From Homoserinimonas sp044769865 (GTDB lineage: Bacteria > Actinomycetota > Actinomycetes > Actinomycetales > Microbacteriaceae), in the NCBI RefSeq assembly GCF_044769865.1, contig NZ_JBIZWA010000002.1, positions 124,001 through 188,000 on the forward strand: a stretch of 64,000 nucleotides of DNA, in the 5' to 3' direction. Of this stretch, positions 17,502-25,711 are shown in pieces (the stretch's first letter is position 1; every line of letters begins with the position of its first letter). Under the pieces are notes generated by a model, which had not been told where the DNA came from, did not search any database, and saw only the letters and a list, made by a program, of their open reading frames with translations. Position numbers and translations under genes: made by a program.

Positions 17502-18881
17502 GTGAAGACCACGCTGGAGAAGCTGAACCCGACGCGCGCGAAGCTCGTCATCTCGATCAGCCCCGAAGACCTCAAGCCCAGCATCGACAAGGCGTACAAG
17601 GCCATCGCAGAGCAGATCAGCATCCCGGGCTTCCGCAAGGGCAAGGTTCCCCCGGCGATCATCGACCAGCGCGTCGGCCGTGCCGAGGTGCTCAACCAGG
17701 CGGTCAACGAGGGTCTCGACGGTTTCTACCGCACCGCCGCCGAGGAGCACTCGCTGCGTCCGCTCGGTCGTCCCGAGGCGGATGTCACGACGCTTCCCGA
17801 GCTGAAGGACTTCTCCGGCGACCTCGAGGTCACCGTCGAGGTTGACGTGCGCCCTGAGTTCACACTGCCGAACCTCGAGGGACTCGAGCTCACGGTTGAC
17901 GCCGTCGAGGTCACCGATGAGGAGGTCGAGGAGGAGCTGAACGGCCTGCTCGCTCGCTTCGGCACGCTCGTGACGGTTGACCGCCCCGCCAAGACGGGTG
18001 ACTTCGCCCAGATCGACCTCGTGGCCACGATCGATGGCAACGAGGTGGACACCGCCAAGGGCATCTCCTACGAAGTCGGCTCCGGCGAGCTGATCGAGGG
18101 CATCGATGAGGCCCTCGACACGCTCACCGCTGGCGAGACCACGACCTTCGAGGCCCCGCTGCTCGGCGGCGACAACGCCGGCCAGAACGCGCTCATCACC
18201 GTGACGCTCAACGCTGTCAAGGAGCGCGAGCTTCCCGCGGCTGACGATGACTTTGCGCAGATCGCAAGCCAGTTCGACACGATCGACGAGCTCAAGGCAG
18301 ACCTGCGCGAGCAGATCGGCAAGCGCAAGGCCATGGGCCAGGGCACGCAGGCTCGCGACCAGATCGTCGACAAGCTCCTCGAGCAGGTCGAGATCCCCGT
18401 CCCCGAGAAGCTCGTCGAAGACGAGGTGCACCGTCACCTCGAGAACGAGAACCGCTTGGAGGACGACGAGCACCGCGCAGAGGTCAAGGAGTCGAGCGAG
18501 AAGACGTTCCGCACCCAGATCCTGCTCGACGCGGTCGTCGAGGCCGAAGAGGTCAAGGTCGGCCAGAACGAGCTGACGCAGTACCTCATCCAGGGCGCCG
18601 CCCAGTACAACATGGAGCCGGGCGAGTTCATCCAGATCCTTGACCAGAACGGTCAGATCCCCGGCATGATCGGAGAGGTCGCGCGCGGCAAGGCTCTTGC
18701 CAAGGTCCTCGCGAAGGCGAAGGTCGTCGACAGCAACGGTGCCGAGGTCGACCTCTCGGCCTTCACCGCTGGCATCGATGACGCGGGCGACGACGTCGAG
18801 TTCCCCGCGATGCCTGGGGGCGGCACCGACAGCCACGGCCGCGAGCCGGGTCACGAGCACTACGGGCACAACCACGCCTGA
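17502..18881 (+). CDS. tig: Trigger factor (ribosome-associated chaperone/PPIase)
   Basis: 459 residues, GTG start with AGGAG 10-14 bases upstream. The N-terminal ribosome-binding signature GFRKGKVP is at residues 43-50, the FKBP-like peptidyl-prolyl isomerase domain at about 155-240, and the C-terminal chaperone arms follow to about 430. It binds L23 at the exit tunnel and shields nascent chains. The tail is His-rich ('HGREPGHEHYGHNHA'), unlike the E. coli protein, and might bind metal. It is followed by a strong terminator, so it is a single-gene unit ahead of the Clp genes. Confidence 0.98.
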   Translation: MKTTLEKLNPTRAKLVISISPEDLKPSIDKAYKAIAEQISIPGFRKGKVPPAIIDQRVGRAEVLNQAVNEGLDGFYRTAAEEHSLRPLGRPEADVTTLPELKDFSGDLEVTVEVDVRPEFTLPNLEGLELTVDAVEVTDEEVEEELNGLLARFGTLVTVDRPAKTGDFAQIDLVATIDGNEVDTAKGISYEVGSGELIEGIDEALDTLTAGETTTFEAPLLGGDNAGQNALITVTLNAVKERELPAADDDFAQIASQFDTIDELKADLREQIGKRKAMGQGTQARDQIVDKLLEQVEIPVPEKLVEDEVHRHLENENRLEDDEHRAEVKESSEKTFRTQILLDAVVEAEEVKVGQNELTQYLIQGAAQYNMEPGEFIQILDQNGQIPGMIGEVARGKALAKVLAKAKVVDSNGAEVDLSAFTAGIDDAGDDVEFPAMPGGGTDSHGREPGHEHYGHNHA

Positions 18882-18896
18882 CCGGTAACTTGAGCC

Positions 18897-18928
18897 GAGG
18901 GCCCGCGCGAGTGATCGCGCGGGCCCTC
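18897..18928 (+). terminator. Terminator of tig
   Basis: Perfect 14-base inverted arms (GAGGGCCCGCGCGA and its complement) around a GTGA loop, just after the tig stop. No long U-tract. Confidence 0.85.
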
Positions 18929-18961
18929 GTCATATTCCGGGCGATTCCGCGTTTCGCCCCG

Positions 18962-18967
18962 TAGTTT
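18962..18967 (+). promoter_or_regulatory. -10 box, leaderless start of the PLP enzyme gene
   Basis: TAGTTT with six bases to the ATG at 18974. Confidence 0.5.
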
Positions 18968-18973
18968 GTTGGG

Positions 18974-20173
18974 ATGACGCGACGCCCTGACAAACACGAG
19001 CCTTCAACCCTCCGCGACCTCAGCCAGGCGGTGCACGCCGGCAACACGATCGACGCGGGCACGGGAGCCGTCCGAACGCCGATCGTCATGGCGAACTCGT
19101 ATGCGTTACCAGAGGACCCCAGTTCGATGAGCTGGTCTTCAGCCGAGGCGACCATCTACACCCGCAACGGTGCCGCGAATCAGAAGTTGCTGCAGCAGAA
19201 ACTCGCCCTTCTTGAGCATGGGGAGGATTCCGTCGTGCTCGCGAGTGGCGTGGCCGCGCTTCACGCGGTGTTCTTCACCTTCTTGCGCACGGGCGACCAC
19301 GCGATCATCGCCGATCAAACCTATGAGGCGAGCTTCCGGCTCTTCGACGAACTGCTGCCGGAGAAGTACGGCATCGAGGCGAGCTTCGTCGACACCTCCG
19401 ACCTTGAGGCGGTCCGGGCCGCGCTCCGTCCGACGACCAGGCTGATCCACACGGAGACGATCGCGAACCCCACGACACGGCTGGCGGATGTCGCGGCCCT
19501 TGCCGACATCGCACACGACGCCGGTGCCCTCCTCAGCGTCGACTCCACTTTCACGCCGCCGCCCCTCTCGTACCCCTTGGACGACGGTGCGGACCTCGTC
19601 GTGCACTCCCTCACGAAGTACATCAACGGGCACGGCGACGCGATGGGCGGTTCCGTCGCGGGCTCGGCCGAACTCATCGGCCGCATCAAGGCGGACGCCA
19701 TGGTCGACGTCGGGGGAGTCATCAGCCCCTTCAACGCCTGGCTCATCACGCGGGGTTCGGTGACGCTGCCCCTGCGCATCCGGCAGCACGTGGCATCCGC
19801 TCTTCGCGTCGCGGAGTTCCTCGAAGCCGACCCCCGCGTGGCGTACATGTACTACCCGGGCCTCAGCTCGCATCCGCAGCACGAGCTCGCGCGGCGCGTA
19901 CTGCCGCACGGGTTCGGCGGTGTTATGGCCTTCGCGGTTGAGGGCGACGCCGACACGCAGAACCGCTTCGTCTCACAGCTCCGCGTGATCACCTCCGCGG
20001 TGTCACTCGGGCACGATGAATCGCTCATCGTGCACGTCGGAACCTCGGGCCCGCGTGTCGCCCACTATCCGGAGGAGTTCCGCCGCTACGGGCACCTCAG
20101 GCTTTCGATCGGACTGGAGGACGCCGATGACCTCATCGACGACCTGCGTTCCGCCCTCGACGCGACATTCTGA
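18974..20173 (+). CDS. Cys/Met-metabolism PLP-dependent enzyme (cystathionine gamma-synthase/lyase family)
   Basis: 399 residues, fold type I PLP enzyme of the trans-sulfuration family. Seen are 'TYTRNGAANQKLLQQKLALLEHG'-type N-terminal region (partly), the PLP-stacking Tyr in 'DQTYEASF', the aspartate in 'LLSVDSTFTPPPL' and the Schiff-base lysine in 'VVHSLTKYINGHGDAMGG'. Members make or cleave cystathionine, or act as methionine gamma-lyase or O-acetylhomoserine sulfhydrylase; which one cannot be decided by motif alone. It has its own leaderless promoter and lies between tig and clpP1. Confidence 0.9.
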   Translation: MTRRPDKHEPSTLRDLSQAVHAGNTIDAGTGAVRTPIVMANSYALPEDPSSMSWSSAEATIYTRNGAANQKLLQQKLALLEHGEDSVVLASGVAALHAVFFTFLRTGDHAIIADQTYEASFRLFDELLPEKYGIEASFVDTSDLEAVRAALRPTTRLIHTETIANPTTRLADVAALADIAHDAGALLSVDSTFTPPPLSYPLDDGADLVVHSLTKYINGHGDAMGGSVAGSAELIGRIKADAMVDVGGVISPFNAWLITRGSVTLPLRIRQHVASALRVAEFLEADPRVAYMYYPGLSSHPQHELARRVLPHGFGGVMAFAVEGDADTQNRFVSQLRVITSAVSLGHDESLIVHVGTSGPRVAHYPEEFRRYGHLRLSIGLEDADDLIDDLRSALDATF

Positions 20174-20182
20174 CGCGCGATC

Positions 20183-20230
20183 TGCCGACAGCGAACGCGG
20201 CCCGGGAGGCGGCGTGCCTAACGGTAGATT
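20183..20230 (+). promoter_or_regulatory. clpP1 promoter region with ClgR-box-like site
   Basis: TAGATT (20225-20230) is a TANNNT -10 about 34 bases before clpP1. At 20183-20196 TGCCGACAGCGAAC matches the core of the actinobacterial ClgR consensus (CGCYNANRGCG) except for the first base, and lies near -50, where an activator would bind. Confidence 0.4.
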
Positions 20231-20264
20231 CGACATACGCGATAACTGGAATGGAGCGTAGCCA

Positions 20265-20876
20265 ATGGCCCAACCGGCACTGGTCAGCAGTGTTTTCGAC
20301 CAACTCCTCAAGGACCGCATCGTCTGGCTCGGGTCAGAGGTGCGCGACGACAACGCGAATGAGATCTGCGCAAAGATCCTCCTCCTCGCGGCCGAGGACC
20401 CGAAGCGCGACATCTACCTCTACATCAACTCGCCCGGCGGCTCGATCACGGCCGGCATGGCGATCTACGACACCATGAAGTTCGTGCCGAACGACATCGT
20501 GACGGTGGGCATCGGCCTTGCCGCCTCGATGGGGCAGTTCCTGCTCTCCTCCGGCACGAAGGGCAAGCGGTACATCACGCCCAACGCCCGCGTGCTGCTG
20601 CACCAGCCCTCGGGCGGTTTCGGCGGCACGGCGGCCGACATCCAGACGCAGGCCAAGGTCATCCTCGACATGAAGAAGCGCATGGCAGAGCTGACGGCCG
20701 AGCAGACCGGCAAGTCGATCGAGCAGATCCTCAAGGACGGCGACCGCGACAACTGGTTCACCGCCCAGGAGGCCCTCGAGTACGGCTTCGTCGACCACCT
20801 GCGCGAGTTCGCCTCGGATGTCGCGGGCGGCGGCGGCACGGATGTCGAGGCGTCCATCGCCGAGTCGAAGGAATAG
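20265..20876 (+). CDS. clpP1: ATP-dependent Clp protease proteolytic subunit 1
   Basis: 203 residues. The serine protease triad is S88 (in 'GLAASMGQF'), H113 (in 'VLLHQPSGG') and D162 (in 'DGDRDNW'). 'INSPGGSITAGMAIYDTM' is the substrate-binding/oligomer handle region. It forms the mixed ClpP1P2 barrel with the product of the next gene and degrades substrates unfolded by ClpX or ClpC1. The paired, adjacent clpP genes are the actinobacterial arrangement; the gap to clpP2 is 10 bases. Confidence 0.97.
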   Translation: MAQPALVSSVFDQLLKDRIVWLGSEVRDDNANEICAKILLLAAEDPKRDIYLYINSPGGSITAGMAIYDTMKFVPNDIVTVGIGLAASMGQFLLSSGTKGKRYITPNARVLLHQPSGGFGGTAADIQTQAKVILDMKKRMAELTAEQTGKSIEQILKDGDRDNWFTAQEALEYGFVDHLREFASDVAGGGGTDVEASIAESKE

Positions 20877-20886
20877 GGGGCACACC

Positions 20887-21573
20887 ATGGAGTTCACGAC
20901 ACCGACAGGACACGCATCAATGCTCAATGCACCCGGCGGCATGGCTCGCCCGGCTGAGTCGCGCTACATCCTCCCCACCTTCGAGGAGCGCACCGCCTAC
21001 GGCTACAAGCGTCAGGACCCCTACGCCAAGCTCTTCGAGGACCGCATCATCTTCCTCGGGGTGCAGATCGACGACGCCTCGGCCGATGACATCATGGCCC
21101 AGCTCCTCGTGCTCGAGAGCCAGGACCCCGACCGCGACATTGTCATGTACATCAACTCGCCCGGTGGCTCCTTCACGGCCATGACGGCGATCTACGACAC
21201 CATGCAGTACGTGCGCCCGCAGATCCAGACGGTCGTGCTGGGGCAGGCGGCATCCGCTGCGGCCGTCATCCTTGCGGCAGGCACGCCCGGCAAGCGTCTC
21301 GCGCTGCCGAACGCTCGTGTGCTCATCCACCAGCCCTCGGCAGGAGACTCGGGTCGCGGGCAGGCCTCCGACATCGAGATCCAGGCTCGGGAGATCCTCC
21401 GCATGCGCGAGTGGCTCGAGGAGACGATCGCGAGTCACTCCAACCGCACCAAGGAGCAGGTCAACCAGGACATCGAGCGCGACAAGATCCTCAGCGGACA
21501 CGAGGCGCTCGAGTACGGCCTCGTCGACCAGGTGCTCACGTCGCGCAAGAACATGCCGGCGATCACCAAGTAG
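20887..21573 (+). CDS. clpP2: ATP-dependent Clp protease proteolytic subunit 2
   Basis: 228 residues from the ATG at 20887, which has AGGGGG 7-12 bases upstream; the frame is open further left but that stretch belongs to clpP1. The triad is S123 ('GQAASAAAVIL'), H148 ('VLIHQPSAG') and D199 ('DIERDKIL'). The N-terminal extension of about 20-30 residues is expected for ClpP2, whose propeptide is processed. It shares an operon with clpP1 and ends in a terminator. Confidence 0.96.
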   Translation: MEFTTPTGHASMLNAPGGMARPAESRYILPTFEERTAYGYKRQDPYAKLFEDRIIFLGVQIDDASADDIMAQLLVLESQDPDRDIVMYINSPGGSFTAMTAIYDTMQYVRPQIQTVVLGQAASAAAVILAAGTPGKRLALPNARVLIHQPSAGDSGRGQASDIEIQAREILRMREWLEETIASHSNRTKEQVNQDIERDKILSGHEALEYGLVDQVLTSRKNMPAITK

Positions 21574-21584
21574 GTATCACTGTG

Positions 21585-21616
21585 AGGGGCCCCGTCGCAA
21601 TCGCGGCGGGGCCCTT
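21585..21616 (+). terminator. Terminator after clpP2
   Basis: AGGGGCCCCG and CGGGGCCCTT arms with CGC/GCG extensions around AATC form a strong stem with one mismatch. It separates clpP1P2 from clpX. Confidence 0.75.
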
Positions 21617-21674
21617 CGCATCCCGCGGCGTCGCAGGGCGCGCGGATGACGACGGTTGCAACCGGATGTCACTG

Positions 21675-21707
21675 GATCGGGTTAGGCTCGTATCCACTAT
21701 CCCGATC
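21675..21707 (+). promoter_or_regulatory. clpX promoter candidate with inverted repeat
   Basis: GATCGGG (21675-21681) and CCCGATC (21701-21707) are perfect inverted arms. TAGGCT just after the left arm could be the -10. Repressor site or mRNA hairpin; undetermined. Confidence 0.35.
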
Positions 21708-21724
21708 GATGGAGGAGGGGGCGC

Positions 21725-23002
<1,278 letters not shown>

Positions 23003-24174
23003 TAGTCGGCGGGAGGGCTTCCTCGCGCTTCAGCCGGTATTGACCGGAATCGTCGCTTCGCTGAGCGGCTTTGCAAGCTCGTTTCCGCTCGTCATCGCCG
23101 GCTTGCTCGCGGTCGGCGCGAGCGATTCGCAAGCGGCATCTGGACTGCTCGCGCTGTGCGTGACATCCGGCATCTTCACCGTGCTGCTCTCGTGGCGATA
23201 CCGGCAACCGATCTCGATCGTCTGGTCGACGCCCGGGGCAGCCGTGCTAATCGCGGCGGGTGGGGGCGGTGTCAGTATCGAGACCGCCGTCGGCGCGTTC
23301 ATCGTGTGCGGGGTCCTCATCTTCCTGTGCGGCCTGTGGCCTGCTCTCGGCCGCGCCGTTACGCGCATCCCGACACCGCTTGCAAGCGCGATGCTCGCGG
23401 GGATCCTGCTTCCCATCTGCCTGGCTCCCGTTACCGCCGTCATCGAGCACCCGCTGCTCGCGCTGCCCATCGTGCTGACATGGCTCGTGCTCCTGCGCTG
23501 GGCACCGCGCTGGGCGGTGCCGGCGGCGATGGTGGTTGCCGTCACCGTGATCCTTGTCCAGGCGGGGACGCAGTGGCTCTCGGCCACGACGCTCGCGCCG
23601 GTGCTGGTTCCAGTGCTTCCGCAGTTCGACCCGCTTGTGATTGTCAGCCTCGGACTCCCGCTCTTCATTGTGACGATGGCCGGTCAGAATGTGCCGGGGT
23701 TCGTCGTCATGAAGAGCTTCGGTTACGCGCCGCCGCCCCGCTCCGTGTTTGCGCTCACCGGCCTGGGCACCGCGGCGGGAGCCTTCTTCAGTGGCCACGC
23801 AATCAACCTCGCCGCAATCACGGCCGCCATCTCCGCGAGCCCGGAGGCGCATCCAGATACCCACAAGCGTTGGATCGCCGCCGCGAGCAGCGGCGCCTTC
23901 TTCATCCTTCTTGGGTTGGGCGCAGGCGCCGCGACGGCCGTGGTGGCTGTGGCGCCCTCCATCCTGATCATCGCGGTGGCGGGTCTCGCGGTGCTCGGCG
24001 CCCTCGTGAGTTCGGTCGGCACGGCGCTCGAAGATCCGAAGCACCGCATCTCGGCCATCGCCACATTCCTCGTGACAGCTTCCGGGGTCACGTTCCTTGG
24101 GATCGGTGCCGCATTCTGGGGTCTGCTCGTGGGCGCGGTCATCATGGGGTGGCTCGGTTGGCGACGTTCGTAGC

Positions 24175-24180
24175 TAAACT
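24175..24180 (+). promoter_or_regulatory. -10 box, leaderless start of the methyltransferase gene
   Basis: TAAACT with six bases to the ATG at 24187; it abuts the end of the transporter gene. Confidence 0.55.
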
Positions 24181-24186
24181 ATTCTC

Positions 24187-24999
24187 ATGAATGAGCGAAA
24201 GCCTGAGCGGTACACCCACGGCCACCATGAGAGCGTGCTGAGGTCGCACACCTGGCGAACCGTCGAGAACTCCGCTGCCTACCTTGAGTCCCACCTGCGG
24301 CCCGGCGTGAGCGTGCTCGACATCGGGTGCGGCCCGGGAACCATCACGGTCGACATCGCTCGTCGGGTGGCACCCGGACGGGTCGTCGGGCTTGACGCGG
24401 CTCCCGAGGTAATCGAGAAGGCGCGCGCGCTCGCGCTCGAGGAAGGCCTCGACAATGTCGAGTTCGTCGTGGGTGATGCCTACGACACACGCTACGACGA
24501 GGCATCCTTCGACGTCGTCCATGCGCACCAGACGCTCCAGCACCTGGCTGATCCTGTTGCGGCACTGCGGGAGATGCGACGTGTCGTCGGCGACGACGGT
24601 GTCGTCGCCGCGCGCGACGTCGACTACGCGGGCACCATGGTCCACCCATCCTCGGCCGGCCTGGAGGCGTGGGCGGTGCTGTACCAGCGTGTGCACAGGA
24701 GCAACGGCGGCGAGCCGAATGCGGGGCGCCAGCTCAAGGAATGGGCGCTGGCTGCCGGGTTCACCCAGGTCGCCAGCACGGCGTCGATCTGGTGCTTCGC
24801 ATCCGCTGAGGAGCGCGAATGGTGGGGCGGCATGTGGCGCGATCGTGCCCTCGAATCCGCCTTCGCGAGCGACGCGATGTCAAAGGGATTGGCGACCCGC
24901 TCCGAGCTGGAGGACGTGTCGCGCGCCTGGCAGTCTTGGGCGGCCGAGCCCGCTGGGTGGATGGGCATGCCGCACGGCGAGGTGCTCTGCCGCGGCTGA
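24187..24999 (+). CDS. SAM-dependent methyltransferase (class I)
   Basis: 270 residues with the Rossmann-like SAM fold: motif I 'VLDIGCGPGTITVDIARR' (about residues 43-60), motif II 'VVGLDAAPEVIEKAR', 'VEFVVGDAYD', and 'FDVVHAHQTLQHLADPVAALREMRRV' typical of UbiE-like small-molecule methyltransferases. The C-terminal 90 residues hold the variable substrate part. Substrate unknown. It has its own leaderless promoter and converges on the DUF1294 gene. Confidence 0.93.
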   Translation: MNERKPERYTHGHHESVLRSHTWRTVENSAAYLESHLRPGVSVLDIGCGPGTITVDIARRVAPGRVVGLDAAPEVIEKARALALEEGLDNVEFVVGDAYDTRYDEASFDVVHAHQTLQHLADPVAALREMRRVVGDDGVVAARDVDYAGTMVHPSSAGLEAWAVLYQRVHRSNGGEPNAGRQLKEWALAAGFTQVASTASIWCFASAEEREWWGGMWRDRALESAFASDAMSKGLATRSELEDVSRAWQSWAAEPAGWMGMPHGEVLCRG

Positions 25000-25011
25000 G
25001 CTCCCGCGCCG

Positions 25012-25464
25012 CTAGGGGAGCACGTACGTGAGTAGATCCTGCGCCAGTGACACGGGGAGGATTGCCAGCAGCGCGACATTGGCCGCCACGGTCACCCAGA
25101 AACCGGTCTGGAAGCTCGCCTTGACGGTCTTGTGGCGCAGGGCGACCTGGGCGAGGAATGCCCCCGGCCATCCGCCCAGCAGCGCGACGATGTGCAAGCT
25201 CGACTCCGAGACGCGCCACGCGCCGCGGTTCGCCGCCGCCTTGTCGCTTCGGTAGGCGGCGTATGCGATCACGCTCGCGATGGCATACAGGCCGAGCACG
25301 AGCAGCCACGGCAGGCCGTCGCGGATGCGCAGGGCTGAGACGAGCAGGAGGGCTCCGAGAGCGATGGTCCCGGCCGCCCAGCGGACAGCCTCGCCGCGGC
25401 GCTTGCCGCGTCGGCGGGAAGTCCTTGGCGCGCGGAGAGCGCGAGACCCACGCCCAGTGCGCAC
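25012..25464 (-). CDS. DUF1294 membrane protein
   Basis: 150 residues: an Arg-rich N-terminal tail (about 25 residues), two hydrophobic segments, the conserved 'YRSDKAAANRGAWRVSESSLHIVALLGGWPGAFLAQ' region and 'RHKTVKASFQTGFW', then a last membrane segment. This is the DUF1294 signature; the function is unknown. The GTG start at 25464 is 4 bases after the preceding gene's stop and has no clear ribosome site, so an internal start is possible. Third gene of the valS unit. Confidence 0.85.
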   Translation of the reverse strand: MRTGRGSRALRAPRTSRRRGKRRGEAVRWAAGTIALGALLLVSALRIRDGLPWLLVLGLYAIASVIAYAAYRSDKAAANRGAWRVSESSLHIVALLGGWPGAFLAQVALRHKTVKASFQTGFWVTVAANVALLAILPVSLAQDLLTYVLP

Positions 25465-25468
25465 GGAG

Positions 25469-25711
25469 TTATCCGGCCGGCGTGATGAGGACCTCGCCCG
25501 CAGTGTCGAGCGTCACGACCGTGCCGTCGTCGAGCTCGGCGATGGGGCGGCCCTCGAGCCAGGTGAGGGTCCAACGCCACGTCGTGGGGTCGAAGGTCTC
25601 GGAGGCAAGGGCAAGGAGCTCCTCGTCCACGCCACGGATGGCGTCGCGCACGGCGGCAGGCAGCCGGTCGGGGCTTTCCGCCCCGACCGACCAGCGTGTG
25701 CCGAGCTGCAT
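25469..25711 (-). CDS. Small conserved hypothetical protein downstream of valS
   Basis: 80 residues, soluble, acidic. 'TWRWTLTWLEGRPIAELDDGTVVTLDTAGEVLITPAG' at the end suggests a small beta structure. Its ATG overlaps the valS stop by one base, so it is translated by coupling with valS. I do not recognise a family. Confidence 0.7.
   Translation of the reverse strand: MQLGTRWSVGAESPDRLPAAVRDAIRGVDEELLALASETFDPTTWRWTLTWLEGRPIAELDDGTVVTLDTAGEVLITPAG

Noticed and set aside
18929..18973. SAM or other riboswitch before the Cys/Met PLP enzyme
   Set aside because: Only 45 bases lie between the tig terminator and the start, and the TAGTTT box predicts a leaderless mRNA.
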